Assembly: GCA_003508835.1 (NCBI GenBank)
Contig: PUFA01000068.1
Coordinates: 5,704,001-5,768,000, forward strand
Source: Eonycteris spelaea
Taxonomy: Eukaryota; Chordata; Mammalia; Chiroptera; Pteropodidae
Direction of reading: 5' to 3'
DNA length: 64,000 nucleotides
Notes under the pieces: generated by a model
The model's database searches: none
Told to the model about the DNA's origin: nothing
Seen by the model: only the letters and a program-made list of their open reading frames with translations
Program-made: the position numbers and the translations under genes
In this document: positions 45,430 to 59,235 of the stretch, in pieces
Position numbering within the stretch: position 1 is the stretch's first letter
Layout: the number at the start of each line of letters is the position of its first letter

Positions 45430-46215
45430 CTATGTTTTTGTTTTGGTTAGTCTCCATCTTATTGATTTCCAAAACTATACTCAACTGTTCTTGGAAAGAG
45501 ATAGCCAAGACCTCTGTACTCTGCATGCCCACAGCCATGCCTTTGAAATTATCAGCCTTATTTTCTGCCTTTCCTCTTATCTGTATTGTTACTGCTACTA
45601 TCCCAGATTTGTCCTCATGGTCTCTTTCTTAAACTATTGCAACAGCCCCCTAATTGGTCTTCTTTCCTCTGGTCTCCCATCTACCTCATTATCAACACTG
45701 GCAGTCAGGATGATGTTTTAAAAATAAATTTGAGGACGTCATTTTTCTACTGACCCCTACAGCTTTCTTAAACTATATAAGACTCTTTGATCTAGGTTCT
45801 TCTCTATTTGCCGCATGTGCCATTCATACTAAATGACTTACGAACCTTCATTGATCTGCTTTCGACATGTTTTTTCTCCCTTTATTCTGCTACATTTGTG
45901 TGACAGCTCTTTTCTTCCTAAATTCCCATTCCTGACTGCCAGACCAATGCATATTTATCTTGAGATTCATTTCAAATTTTACCTCTTCAATGGTGCTTCT
46001 CCTGATTCCCATCTTATAGTAGAATTAATTCCCATTCTTTGAGATCCTATGTGCTGATCAGATTTTTGTCATAATGCCCTTATACTTGCTTTGATTTTTT
46101 TTTTTGAAACTTTTTGCCTCCTCTGCTTATCTTGAGGATGGATGCCATTTCTTATTTTCTCTATTTCCCCTTCAAATATCTGACACAGCTCTCACATGCA
46201 ATAAGTGCTTTCTAA
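45430..46215 (+). repeat. L2 LINE 3' region
   Basis: Sense L2: actattgcaacagcccccta, attcatttcaaattttacct and tgacacagctctcacatgca, with a T-tract near 46098-46107. The 86- and 92-codon frames at 45372-45721 lie inside it and are relics. Confidence 0.7.
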
Positions 46216-46959
46216 AAAGGAAAATGAATAGAGGAATGATGATTGGTACAAAGAAGGTCTCTATTTTGAAATGAAGAATTGATTATCTGGCTCTGTTTAA
46301 CCCTGGAAGCCTGGTTTGCTAGTTTTTGGCCATGGAGAGCCAATCTGAAAGTGTGGATTTTTTTGAGACACAACTTTAACTTCTTTATTCTGACGTTATG
46401 GGACACGTCCAACTACTGGGAGACCTTGAAAGTCCCCCTCAAAGGTAAAGAATGACCACATTTACTTTAACCACAGAAGCAATTAACTCTCCAGCAGTGT
46501 GGAAAACAGCTTTTGAGCTGTATTTATCGATACATAGATTTCACAGAGCTGTGATATTCGAAGACAAATGACTGTGTCCATAATTAAGACTGCTGAGGAA
46601 TTGGCAAGTGTGATATGATGATAGAAGACTCAGAAAGAGGGCAAGGGAGAGAGATTGGTCAGGATAATACAGTCTTTGTGACCTTAGTGCCCTCTTCCTC
46701 TTCATTGATTTCCTAATTAAACATAACTTTTCATTCAGTCGGTTCCCATGTACTGCAAGTTATTGATGTCCTGCTGTGTAGGAAGTAAAGATGACCTACA
46801 GATGAAACAGTAGGGGAGAATGATCTTGCTTTACTTTTTTTTTTTTTATTAAATATAACAATATGGTGAAGAAGAGGTTCTCCATTAGTAATATTTTCTA
46901 TGAAGACTGTTTTATTATCTAATAAAACTCATAGAGTAGGCAGTTGTCACAATTGGCAA
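46216..46959. other. Gene-free stretch, nothing assigned
   Basis: A T-tract lies near 46837-46848. No gene recognised. Confidence 0.35.
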
Positions 46960-47160
46960 GGATCTTGATTTTTTACTGGGTTTCAGTTCTGACCCTACTC
47001 ATTTAAATGTTTTATCTCATTTAATCCTTGCAAAAACTATAAATTATTGTGGTCCTCATTTTAGAGATGGGGGGAAATGAGTTCTAGAGAAGTTAATGAA
47101 TATTTCTAAAATCACACAGTAAATTGTGGGGTCATTTAGGATCAAATACTGATTCCAGAG
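46960..47160 (-). repeat. MIR SINE
   Basis: Antisense MIR: tgttttatctcatttaatcc and cctcattttagagatggggg. Confidence 0.75.
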
Positions 47161-47224
47161 AAATAATACATGTTCTTATTTGTTTTGAATACCAGTCTTA
47201 CTAGCTATGATAATAATTAGGGAT

Positions 47225-47745
47225 CATAATGGCTTCCCAGGTAAGGTCCAAGACGACTGGCAGAGCATGCAAGGTCCTCCATGGCCCTCTCTGCCTTCAT
47301 CTCCTTCCTTCCCTGCCTCATATATCATGTTCCGGCAAAATGGAACTTCTTATAATCCCTAGTGCACACAGTTCTTGTCTTGCCTTTGCTTTTACTTATG
47401 CCATTCCCTTGTTTAGACTCCTCACTAATTTTTGCTCACTATTTCACTCTTTAGTATGTAGCTAATTACTCAAATAAAATATTTTTAAAAATATTCTTGG
47501 ATGACTGTATTCATGTAGACTTCCTTGAACTCTCAAAGTTGGGTTAGGGACCTCTTTGATACACAGCTATAACATTCTACATACCCTAATAATGCACCCA
47601 TCACATTGTATTTATGATTTTTTTGCTATTTGTGTTTCTAACTAATTTGTGAATGCTTTGAAGGAAGGATCATGTCTTTGTAACTGAGAGCTTAGTAGAG
47701 TGTTTGTTACTTTGTAGATATTCAGTACATCCTTGCTGAATAAAA
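47225..47745 (+). repeat. L2 LINE 3' end
   Basis: Sense L2: ggtcctccatggccctctct and tttgtgaatgctttgaagga, ending ccttgctgaataaa directly before the next LTR-like repeat. Confidence 0.75.
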
Positions 47746-47747
47746 GT

Positions 47748-48215
47748 ATATTAGTTATGATTCTCCAGAGAAACAGAATAAATATGACACACACACACAC
47801 ACACACAAATATATGGAGATTTATTATAGAAATTTGTTCATATAACTGTGGAGACCAAGAGGTTCCACAATCTGCCATCTGCAAGCTGGGGAACCTGTGG
47901 TACAATTCTACTTGAGTCCAAAGGCTTGAGAACCTGGAGTTTCAAAGTTGAAGGGCAGGAAAAGATGGATGTCCCAGCTCAAGAAGAGAGAGAGAATTTA
48001 TTCTTCCTTTATCTTTTTTTGTCCCATTTGAGCCCTCAAAGGATTGGATGATGCCCATCCACATTGGCCCGGGCTGGTCTCTTTACTTAGTCTACTGAAT
48101 AAAATGCTAATTTCTTCTAGAAACTCCTTGCAGACACACCTAGAAATGTTTTATCAACTTTCTAGACGTCCCTTAACCTGGTCAAATTGATGCATAAAGT
48201 TAACCATCACAAAAG
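47748..48215 (-). mobile_element. LTR-like repeat with (CA)n near its 3' end
   Basis: Antisense copy: tatgattctccagagaaaca, a (ca)n run at about 47788-47808, cacaatctgccatctgcaag, ggattggatgatgcccatcc and agttaaccatcacaa. The same family occurs in the sense orientation at 56645-57240. Probably MaLR-type; the name is not certain. Confidence 0.65.
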
Positions 48216-49799
48216 ATATTAAGACATATCCATTTATAATACTATTTTGAGAGACTCAGTCTGTGGGATTAATAGGTTTACCTGCCTGAAGGGACTGAAG
48301 TAGGGATAAAGGCTCAAAAGGCCAGACTCTTCTCTAGCATAGCTTGGATAACAGGTATTAAGTATATTCAGCCTCTAGGCTCAGCACCTTTTGGATGTGA
48401 GGTGATGAGCACCAAGTTTGGTGCTGAGCTGACATTTCCATCACTAAACACAAGTGGAATTTGAACTTAGTCTTGTTGTCCTCATCTTTTATGTGTTGTG
48501 CATGGAATAAGATTTAGTAATGGACATGTCTATTGGGCGTTTGCCTCTTCCTCAGCATCTTGTATGTGCCCTCAGACTTTATGACTGACTATATTATGAA
48601 ATTTCTCTCCTTAGAGATGGTTATTTCCCATGAGGTTTCTTGAACCCTCAAGGAAGTAAATCCCTAGAACTTGAACCCTGGAGAATTCCCATGGCCTGGG
48701 GCTTGGATCCAAATTCCCCACTCATAAATCTGCTGTCTAGCTATAACCTGAATATAACCAGATAACTAGAGTCAATGAGTATTGTAAAGACTATAGGCTC
48801 TTGCCACTGTATCCCATCCTATGACATCAGATCCTTCTCCTATTGATGCTAGCCTGGGTGAGACCTGAGTTTTCCAGGCCCCTTTAAACATAAGAATGGG
48901 TTACTTCATTCTTCTTTTTGAATCACATTAAGGTCTAGCATGTTTCGTGACCATGGTCTTTGGGTTATGGCAGAAGAACAGACAGATGCTGGGAGAAGCC
49001 TCTATAAGTTTCAAGGTTTAGCAGCTCTATCTAAAACCAGAACAAAGAAAAATTCTGACCATAAGGGTAATGTCCTTTGAACTTTAGAGAGAGAGACATG
49101 TCAGCACAATAGCAAAGAATAAATTGAACCATTCAGGAAATTGAGATAAACAGTATTTTTGAGTGGGTCAGCCACTTTCATTCTTCTTTTGAACAGCTAC
49201 AGGGGATTGCCTTCTTAGGGGAATTTAGAACTCAGAGAACTCTCTCACTGTGTTGGCTTTAATCAGACTAGCTGTTTCCTTTCTTGTTTCCTTGTCGTGA
49301 TGGGAGTTTGGTCAGATGCCTTCTCTCCAGAATGTGAGTTGTAACACAGGTTTGTAGGCATGGTCTAAACACAGAGGTGATAGATGGTCCCCAAGATGCT
49401 TGAGAAGATTGCCTATGACTTTGCCCTCAGCAAACTGACTTTCACAAACTGGAAGGATCAACTTCACAAGGGCAGCTTGAGTGCCTCCTTTGAAAAAGTA
49501 ATTTTCTTTTGTGAGTAACATGCTGTGTCATGGTTTATAACAATGAGAAGAACTGAAAGATACAGAACCCAGGAGGCAAAAAAGGGCTGTCCATCTAAGG
49601 AATAACAAGAACTGATTTTATTCTCTGCCATGCAGTGATGAAAAGGCATCTTGTAAAAGCTTTTAGTTGGTTTTCCTTTCTCCTAATCTTGTTCAAGAAT
49701 GTATCTAATGTGTTTTGTGCTTCCGAAAGGAAAAAAGGAGAATGATTTAAAGAATTGCCTTCACTTAAAGATTTTACCTGACTAGAGTTGGAGACATGG
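48216..49799. other. Gene-free stretch, nothing assigned
   Basis: An 8-bp palindrome (agcaccaagtttggtgct) sits near 48408-48425. No gene or named repeat recognised over 1.6 kb. Confidence 0.4.
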
Positions 49800-50280
49800 G
49801 CTCTTTAGGAAGTATATAAGTCAATAATACTGTGCTAAAGGATCATAGAAGAGTTAGTTTGAACTCTGCCTGGGAGAATTTGGGAAGGTTTCACATAGGG
49901 TCATATTTGAGCCAGACTTTAAAGGGCATATAGTGTTCTAGGTGAAAAAGAAGGAAGAAAGCATGTGCAAAGGGACAAAAGTGTTTCTAAAATCTCTATA
50001 TAACTTTTTTTTTGGTAAGGATTCAGGCTGCTTTTCTCTTGCATTCAAGCTGCTTTTTCTCCTGGACTCATTATAAGAAATGCTGCTTAGGCTTCCAGAG
50101 TAGCCAAAAGTTCTATATAAATAATAATGCATCTAAAATAATTAACAGTAAAATTTTAACTATAGTCTTTTATTCAACAAATATTTATTGAATACCTGCC
50201 ACTGTTCTGGATATACACCAGCCAGGTAATACAGTACATAAAACTGACAAAAATCCCTTTTCTCATTGTGCTTAAGGGCT
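49800..50280 (-). repeat. Two antisense L2 fragments
   Basis: The first, about 49800-49985, has gagccagactttaaagggca and gcatgtgcaaagggacaaaa. The second, about 50165-50280, has caacaaatatttattgaata and aaaactgacaaaaatccctt. Confidence 0.7.
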
Positions 50281-50599
50281 TCTGAATGCTATTGATAACA
50301 TTTCTGAGAGTTTTGATTTGAGGGTTCTGAAAAATCAGCTCCCTTTTCTTTTCATTTTTTTTAGGGATGTGCATTTGAACAGAAAGAAAGAAATAAACCA
50401 GATCACGGGCTAAGCAAACAGCTGCCTAGTCAACATAATGAAATCCCTAATATCAAAGGCGCAGAAGAGGAAGTGTCCTTGTATAGTTGGTCTAGAGAGG
50501 CAGTGTCTGGGAATTATTTAGGAGAGATCTTGGTGCCAGGGTGAAGCTATCTTTGGCGCACAAGGAATAAAGTCATCGCCAGTGGTGAGTCTTGGACTG
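50281..50599. other. Gene-free gap, nothing assigned
   Basis: No feature recognised. Confidence 0.3.
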
Positions 50600-51080
50600 G
50601 GACCACAATGTCACCTCCAGCACTGAGCTCTTCTTGAGCGTAAACTGTACCCAGTCATTTGATTCTAGTGAATAAAATGTGGCAAAAGTGATAGATTGCC
50701 ACTGTTGAGACTAGGTTATAAAAAGACTATGACTTCCATTGTTTTCTCTCCTAGTTCTCATTCTTGGGGAAGCAAGCTGCATTGTGTGTAGCTCCATGGC
50801 ATGATCTGTCACATAGCAAGAAGCTGATGTCTTTGGCTAACAGGCAGTGAGGACCTAAGGCATGCCAATAGCTATATGATTGTGCTTGGAAGCAAATCTT
50901 CCCCCATTTGAGCCTTGTTCTGAGAGTGCAGCCCTGGCCCAAAACTTAATTGCAGCCTTATGAGGGATTCTGTCAGAGGCACCCCACTAAACTATGCCCA
51001 GATTTCTGATCCACTGACACTGTTTTAGTTGTGCATTAAGAATAATTTATTACATAGCAATAATGACTAATATAGGGCCT
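50600..51080 (+). mobile_element. Solo MLT1-type MaLR LTR
   Basis: Sense blocks: gaataaaatgtggcaaaagt, gagactaggttataaaaaga, ttggctaacaggcagtgagg and ggcaccccactaaactatgc, ending gcaataatgactaatata, the MaLR-style terminus. No internal sequence attached. Confidence 0.8.
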
Positions 51081-51554
51081 AATGCATGCTTATTGCTAAT
51101 TTCTCCTTAAATGGAAATACCAGGATGATTGTCTATTTATGAGAACCTGTCATATTGAAAGCTTTTCTTCTGTATTCCCTTTCAATAACAGCTTAACTTT
51201 TCTCATTGCCTTCGATGAACAACACTAAAAGTGTGTTCAGAGGCCTAATGTAACTTAAAGCTCTGCAATTTCACCTATTTGATGGATGTTCACAATGGTT
51301 GTGGAGGCAATTTTCTTGTAATAAAATCAAGAAATCAAGAAAATACCTTCTTGAGTCAACCCTTTTTGGATGCTCAGGTTTCTTAGAGCCTTCTGTATCA
51401 GCTAATTCATCAACTTTCATCAAGAACCTACAGAAAAAAATAGATTCATTTCTTTTTCTTGAAGATTTTAAAGTTTAGAAGGGATTCTAAGACATGTGAA
51501 TACTTACATGAAAGGCAAGACAAAATGAAGACAATTGAATAATGGAAGGTAAAA
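51081..51554. other. Gene-free gap, nothing assigned
   Basis: No feature recognised beyond short A/T-rich patches. Confidence 0.3.
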
Positions 51555-51760
51555 ATCATTTGGGGTCAAAGAATATAGATTTAAATACCAGGCCTACTAT
51601 GTGTTAGCTGTGTGACTTTGGACAATCATCTGTTCATCTTTTTCTATAAACTTCCTGAGTTATTGTCCTCTTATAAAGTGAGGATGATCACACTGCTTTA
51701 TAGCATTGTTGCTGATGGGAGCAAAAAAGGATTTGGGCGTAAAAGTACTTTGTAAATAAA
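51555..51760 (+). repeat. MIR SINE
   Basis: Sense MIR: gtgttagctgtgtgactttg and gtcctcttataaagtgagga. Confidence 0.8.
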
Positions 51761-51869
51761 GAAGCTTGCAGGTTTATTTATCATTGACTAAAAGAACCAA
51801 ATCAATGTTATAACTAATGCTAGTGGCAACAAATTAAAGACTATGGGTGCTCAGCAAAAGGAGGGGAGA

Positions 51870-52030
51870 TGGCTTCTGATGAAGAACTAGAGGGACCTTT
51901 CATAGGAGAGCTCACATGTGAGCTGGACTTTGAAGAATGTTTTGGGGGTGGGCAGTGCAGGCAAAGGGGGAGTGGAGTTGAGCTTTGGAGGCAGCAGAGG
52001 ATATATGGTGCATCTGGGGAAAAGTGAGCT
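51870..52030 (-). repeat. L2 LINE fragment
   Basis: Contains atgtgagctggactttgaag and a G-rich middle, matching the antisense L2 internal 3' region. Confidence 0.55.
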
Positions 52031-52599
52031 GTTTAGTGTTTCTGGAATTAGGTGATGGGGCTGGAAATTAAAGTAGGACCCAGACTGCAAATTCTCAAGT
52101 CCTATGCTGAGGCTTTTTATTTTTCACTTTGTGATTCTGTCAAAGTTTGGAAAGGCATAGTTCATTACCTTAAACAACCCAATCTTATTTACAGTTCATC
52201 ATATACCTATTCTCAGTCCAGACCATTGTGCCAAATATTCCCTTATTGTTCTTTGAGTCATTTTCAGACCTCCCATGGTTTCCTGGAATTCTTTTATGTA
52301 AGTGTCTTTATAGATTTTTTTTCTTATTCGAGACTATTAAAACTACTCACCTCTTTTGTCCAGTGCCAAATCAAAGCAAACAAAATCCAATTGTTTAGCC
52401 TAGCCTAGGTCTTTACATTTTTTTCCTTTTCTTTTTTTTCAGAGTCCAAAGTCTCTACGACAAACTGACCTTTTACTTGCTAATGTTGGCAACCTTTCAT
52501 AACTATCTTTGTTGTATTATGATAAAAGAATCTGTAACAACAGGGCAAAGATGAAAAGTTATACATACACCCAAGGGAAGAGAACAGAAAACTCCATAT
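52031..52599. other. Gene-free stretch, nothing assigned
   Basis: The 118-codon frame at 52052-52408 has no recognisable domain. It may be part of a very old L2. Confidence 0.3.
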
Positions 52600-53460
52600 T
52601 CCCACTTTATCCATTTATTTATTTTTTTATTTAACAAACAATTTTTTGTTAGGGAGTACATCTACAGTGTTAAGTAAAATACCTGATTTCTGTCCTTGAA
52701 AGCCTCATACTTTCATTTGGCAGCTGGTTATTACATAGTTAATCATATAACAATTATTTAATCATAATGGTGGAAAATGCTATAATTCCAGGGTATTCTA
52801 AAAGTGATGAATGAGGGAGTTAATCCAGCTTGGAATAGAACAAATAATTTTTTTTGTAGAAGTGACGAATGAGCTTAGATTTGAAGGATGATAGGAATAA
52901 GCAAGAGGAACAGAGGACAAGAGCATTCCAAGTTGAGGGAGCAGCATGTGCAAAAGCCCTGTGAGAAGAAGCATGTCACTATTGAAGACTACTGTGATTA
53001 AAGAACAGAGAACGAGAATGGCATAAGAAGCAGCAAGTGCTTCACAGGAGTCAGATTATGTATGACTGGGAGTCTGTGTTTGAGATTTTGATGTTAAGAG
53101 CAAAAGGAAGACATTGACAGGTGGTAGGGGGTGGTAATGTGAGCAGACTTACTTTTTGAAAATCATGCCAGAGACACTGTACACAATAGATTGGAGGAGG
53201 ACAAACATGGATGTAAGAATCTACTTGTTACAGTGAGATAAAAGTGACTTGAACTGGTGTCATACTAGTGGAAATGAAGAGACTCAAGAAATGTTAGTGG
53301 TTAAATCACAAGGAATTGGTGACAAATAGATATAGGTGGAGAAAAAAAAGAGGTGTCAAGAATGAGCCACAGATTTCTGACTTGAACTATTGGATGTCAG
53401 ATGGTGACATTTGCTGAGATGGTGGCCCTGAAAAAGGACCAGATTTGGATGAAAACTGTC
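52600..53460 (-). repeat. Long L2 LINE fragment
   Basis: The longest L2 piece here. Antisense blocks include gagcttagatttgaaggatg, gcattccaagttgagggagc, agcatgtgcaaaagccctgt and attggaggaggacaaacatg. Confidence 0.8.
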
Positions 53461-53590
53461 TTATAGTTATATAATGTACCTAATGATCCCAAGAATTAGA
53501 GGAGTTAAGTGAGTTGCTTTAGGTTAAACAGCAAATTAATAGTGACCAAAGTTTAGATTTCTGGACTCCTCATTGTTCAGTTTCTCTTTT
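53461..53590 (-). repeat. MIR SINE fragment
   Basis: Antisense: ttaagtgagttgctttaggt and gatttctggactcct. Confidence 0.55.
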
Positions 53591-53659
53591 TCCTCACTAT
53601 CCTGGCAACCGCTTTTTAAGTGATTTCTAGGTTTATAGACTGGCCTCCTTTTATTTTAT

Positions 53660-54460
53660 TGTTGTTTTTTAAATTTTTAAACAAATTTTTAGTTTTTAAT
53701 TACATTTGACATATGATATATTAGTTTCAGGTATATAAAAGTGATTAGACATTTATATAACTTTATGAAGTTATCACACAATAAATCTAGTACCTATAAG
53801 TTATTAAATATTTTTGACTATATTCCCTGTGCTGTACTTTACATCCTCGTGATTGTTTTTATAACTGGCAATTTGTATATCGTAATCCCTTCCCCCTTTT
53901 CACCCATCTCTCCAAACCCCCTCTCATCTGGCAAACATCTGGTTTTCAACTTTAGCTGTTAGTTTGTTTCTGTTCTGTTTTTCTGTTTATTTTGCTTTTA
54001 GATTCCACATGTAAGTGAAATCATACAGTATTTGTCTTCTCTGACTTATTTCACTTAGTGTGATACCTTCTAGGTCCATCTATGTTGTTGCAGATGGTGA
54101 GATTTCATTCTTTTTTTTATGGCCAAGTAATATTCCATTGCATATATCATATATTTGCTATATTTTCTTCATTGTCTATGGATGGATACTTGGGTTGCTT
54201 CTGCATCTTGGATATTGTAAATAATGCTACAGTGAACATAGGGATGCATCTGTTTTTTCAAATTAGTGTTTTAGGTTTCTTTGGAGAAATACCCAGAAAT
54301 AGTAATGTTGAGTCAAATGGTAGTTCTATTTTTAATTTTTTGAAAACTCTTCATACTGTTTTCTATAGTGGCTGCACCAATTTACAATCCCATAGACTGA
54401 CCTTCTTTTAATATGTTCTCCACAGTGTCTACATCTCTTTAGTAACTCCCATTTTTTTTG
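53660..54460 (-). mobile_element. L1 3' end (antisense)
   Basis: Contains tatattagtttcaggtatat, ttgactatattccctgtgct, ttccattgcatatatcatat and agggatgcatctgttttttc. It covers the 3' UTR and end of the ORF2 region. Any coding frame is fragmented. Useful for identifying the lineage. Confidence 0.85.
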
Positions 54461-54689
54461 ACTAAAGAATAAAGTCAAACGTCTTTTCAAGGCTCACAAA
54501 CCACTCCATCTGATGAGAAGCGCAAGTCTTTTTAGTTTTGTTGGAATATAAAATGTGAGGGGAGAGAGAGAAAAAAGAAACTAGAGAGCATAAGTCCAGA
54601 TTAGAAAGGATTTTGTAAAAAAAAATTTTATGCATTTAAACTGTGATTTAAGAGAAATGGAGAATCATTACAGGATTTTCAAACAGCTT

Positions 54690-56280
54690 TTTTTTTATCA
54701 AGTTATATACGCACACAATTTGAAGGTCAATGTATTCTGTAATGCTTTTGTTAAAAAAAAGCAATCCCCAAGTCTTCCCACGGCCCTGTCTTTTCCACTT
54801 TAGAGAAGTAACCACTTTTAACAGTTTTGGTGGATTTTAGATATTTGCCTCCAATTTTCTAAATTGCATGCCTGTACTGCCACTCTGAATTTTCAGTTTT
54901 AGGCATTTATCTATCAACTTTCTGCCATAGAAGATGATAATTTAGCTCTCTTTCACTTAACCCTTTCTGGTCCCATCTTCACGTACACACTTACTATCCC
55001 AATTTTCTGAAATACATCATTGTTTTAGTTAGGCAAATATTCAGAGTTTACATTATTATGGCTATGTCAGTTCTATTCAGAGCAGAGAAATAAGGTAAAC
55101 TTTTCCTTTCCTGCTCAACTGATTGCTTTCTGTATAGTTAATAAAGGTCTTGATTTTTATTTGCCCAGTTTTCTATGTATTTATAACAAATTTATTTCTC
55201 AACCCACTTCGAGTTGAGCAAATATCCTTTCAACACATTAAAACACATCAGGTATTTTATTAATTTTATCCTCTTGAAGAAGTTTAGCCCAGAGTCTTCT
55301 GTTACAAAGTCTGTGCTTGTTGTGAGTGTTATCTTGAGATCTTTCTTTGTCATCATGGATATTCCCTTTGCCTCTCTTTAATGAAGGATTCCTTATTTTG
55401 TGATTCAATTTATTATTCTTTTATTGTTTATAACTCTCATGTCATCTAAAAACTTTAAAAGGAAATCAGCAGTAAATATTTTTAAACTTTGCATGTCAAA
55501 TAATATCTATACTCTTATACTTCAGTAAGTTTGGGTATAAAATTCTCGGTTGGTAAGAAATTTTTTTTTTAATTTTGAAGGCATTGCTCTGTTACAGTTT
55601 CCAATGAGAGGTTCAATGTCATTCAAATTCTCTTTTGTATGAAACCTGTATAGTCTCTTTAGAATTTTCTTGTATGAAACTTGTATAGAACTTTTAGGAT
55701 CTTCTCTCTATTTCTGTAACTCTGAAATTTCTTATTGACATGCTTTGGTATAGGTCTATTTTATCCATCATTCTGAGCACTCAGTGAACCCTTAAAATTT
55801 AAAACTCTTGTTTTTCTGGAAAAAAATCCAATTTATAAGATGATTTCTTTATTTTTGCTTTCTTTGTTCTCTTTTCAGAACTTCTATTATTTGGATGTTA
55901 AATGAACAACCAGTGTTTTAATTCAATGTCATTTTTCCTTCCTCATTTTATTCTTGATCTTTTTATTTCACTTTCTCTGCTAGTTTCTTAACTCTGTGTT
56001 CTAACCCTCTATTGAATTTTTCTTCACTATTATCATATTTTGAAATTTCCAATTGTTATATACTCTGAATGTTCCTTTTTTTACAAATAAACTTTTGTTA
56101 TATGGATGAAATGCTTTTTCTTATCTCTCTCAAACTATTGATTGTTCATTTTTTTTTCTGGTTATATCTGGTTATATCTTCCTGCATAGTCTGTTTCCTT
56201 ATTAAGATGCTAATTTCTGTTTATTTTGGCCTCTGTCTTTTATTTTTAAATGATTTCTCAACTAGCTGGTGAAGCAGAGA
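54690..56280 (-). mobile_element. AT-rich, L1-like region
   Basis: Weak antisense L1M-like similarity: agttatatacgcacacaatt near 54700 and gggtataaaattctcggttg near 55532. A short direct repeat of ttgtatgaaac occurs near 55635 and 55670. No usable coding frame. Confidence 0.4.
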
Positions 56281-56644
56281 TTAGCATGCAATAAGTTTAT
56301 TAGAAAACACCCTTGAAATCAACACTTAAGTGAAGAGGCAAAAACAAACAAAAAACAGGATTAGGCAAAGAGAATTTGAACTATGATACATTCTCAGTGA
56401 AGGCCTCAGTTGACTCTATGGAATCCCTAAAACTGGGATGGCCCTTCTAAATTGCCTGCATTGGGATGGGGGAGGCTGGGTCTTTATATTCTTATGTTGA
56501 TCAGTCCTTGGATGTAGTTGCTTCTGTCAAGAGCCATTGTTTTGGGGATTTTTTAGTTGAGTCATTTCCTGAATAGGGCTGACTGTTAAGAGTTACACTC
56601 TGTAAGAACTTTTGGCACCTGGTGGAGAAATTCTTTTGTCCTTT
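56281..56644. other. Gene-free gap, nothing assigned
   Basis: No feature recognised. Confidence 0.3.
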
Positions 56645-57240
<596 letters not shown>

Positions 57241-58164
57241 ACCACATTGTCCAATACAATGGCATAAGCCTGGCTTCTAGAGTTCTGTGTACTAAGTGGG
57301 GGAAAACAGGCTATGCAATTTCAAAATTTAGTATGAATGTGTTCACAGATGAAGAAAAAATTAAGGAATTATTGAATGGAATGTAAATTTTCTTCCAAAA
57401 TATATGCCGTGAATAACAGAGTTTGCATTGGAAACTTGACCCACTATTCCCCATTTTTCTTCTCTATCTGCTAATTTTTATTCATTGCTTTATGTTATCA
57501 TAGCTTGTTGTCTATATACTAATTAATTTTGTGTCTTTTCTACCTGGTATGGTCCATTAATGTTTATTTTGTAAAATAGGAATTGTCTACTATAGTAATA
57601 AATATATCATCTAATACATCTATTCTAAAACTGATGCTGTCCCTTTATCCTGAAGTCAAACAACTTGGTAAAGGTAATCAGTAGGAGAGAGTAGGGTATG
57701 GTGAAGTCTGTATTAGTGATCTCCCTGGAGCCTCAGCTAAACTGTATTTTTTTCCTTCTCCTAGCAATGTTTTGGAGTGGCTTGTGTTCTCACCTTGATG
57801 GCCTTATATGTTCACTTGCTGGTAAGGTCATCTCCTGATGTTGGCTGGGGCTCCCTTTGCTGCTTCTTGGTTGCATGAATGGTAGCTGAAATGACGTTGC
57901 TCCTGCAGTCCCTGTGAGGCCAGGGCTGTTCCTTCACTCCTACAGTGCCAACCTGTCATCATTCCTCTGGGGTCTTTGTGATCCTTCCCAATTCCTTGCT
58001 CTAATAATTGCTCTCACCAAGACCAGGAAATGTCCTTTTCTGTGCCAGCACTTTCTTTGGTTTCTACACAGAAGCTTTGCTGTCTGTTTCCTGCAGTGCC
58101 TCTACTGTTTCAGCTTTTATTTGATTAAGTTTTTATTGCTTTTGTATTTTTTAAAGAGTTCCAT
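57241..58164. other. Gene-free stretch, nothing assigned
   Basis: The frame at 57914-58222 (102 codons) has no recognisable domain and runs into the next LTR. Confidence 0.35.
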
Positions 58165-58585
58165 ATATCAGTGCCATGGTCTGAATGTTTATATCCCCCC
58201 AAATTCATTTGTTAAATTCTAATGCCTAATGTGATGATATTGGTATCAGGAGTTGAGGTCTTTGGCAGGTGATTAGGCATAAGGGCAGAGCCCTCGTGAA
58301 TGTGATTGGTGCCCTTATAACCGAGGCCCAGTTCCCTAGCTCCTCTACCATGTGAGGTTACAGTGAGAACACAACTGTCTATAAACTAGGAAGTGGGCCC
58401 TCACCAGATTCTGAATCTGCCTGTCTCTTAATTTTGGACTTCTCAGCCTCCAGAACTGTGAGAAATAAATTTCTGTCATTCATTAGCCTCCCAGTCTATG
58501 TTATTTACGTATGTATGTATGTATGTATGTATGTATGTATGTATGTATTTTTGCTATAGCAGCCTAACTGATCTGAGACAATCAG
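58165..58585 (+). mobile_element. Solo MaLR LTR (MST/MLT1-like) with (TATG)n expansion
   Basis: Blocks: gccatggtctgaatgtttat, aatgcctaatgtgatgatat, ctaggaagtgggccctcacc and gaactgtgagaaataaattt (AATAAA), ending gctatagcagcctaactgat. Related to the copy at 6951-7308. Confidence 0.8.
58508..58548. repeat. (GTAT)n microsatellite
   Basis: About ten GTAT units replace the short spacer normally found before gctatagcagc at the LTR 3' end. Confidence 0.95.
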
Positions 58586-58969
58586 GACTAATGCCATGTT
58601 GTCTCTTGAACCAGTGGCAAGATAATGTTAGAGACAACAAAGAGCCTCTTACTCTGTGTCCCTTCTCACTTACACTTAGCTAATATCACTCACTGTACCG
58701 ACTCTAATCGCTTTAGCTTTTTCCTATTTCTGTTGTCTGAGATTCTCTTTAAGAGATAGGGGGAGACTTTTGTTTCTTATATTTGATTATGAATTTCAGC
58801 CCCAATATGCAGAAAGCAGAAACCTTAGCTGACCTCCTCCCTCCCCACCAACTTTCCACTATCATAATGAATACCTATATTTGGCTCCCTCCCTCTGGTT
58901 ACCTCTGCACACAGAATGTATGAAACATATATTTAGTAAAATACAGAAGTGTACAGCAGAGTATGTGAT

Positions 58970-59235
58970 ATATGGTAGCAGTTTAATAACTATTAGGGAA
59001 AGGAACCAACAGTTTTTAAGTATCCACCATGGGTAAGGTATTGTGGTATCTGATTTCTATTCTTTGTCTTTTTTAAATCCTTAAAATACATGTGTTAATT
59101 AACCACAACTTACTGATAAAACTCTATGTTTCAGAGAATTTAAACTGTTCATTGTCACATAACTAGCAAGTGGAAGAACTGGGGTTCACTACTAATACTG
59201 TCTGGTTTTAAAGTTTATGTTCTTTCCATAGTGCT
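58970..59235 (-). repeat. Diverged MIR SINE
   Basis: Antisense: tttaagtatccaccatgggt, ttgtcacataactagcaagt and ggttcactactaatactgtc. Confidence 0.6.

Noticed and set aside
55630..55690. Imperfect direct repeat around ttgtatgaaac
   Set aside because: Two diverged copies in AT-rich L1-like sequence; too short and imperfect to mean much.
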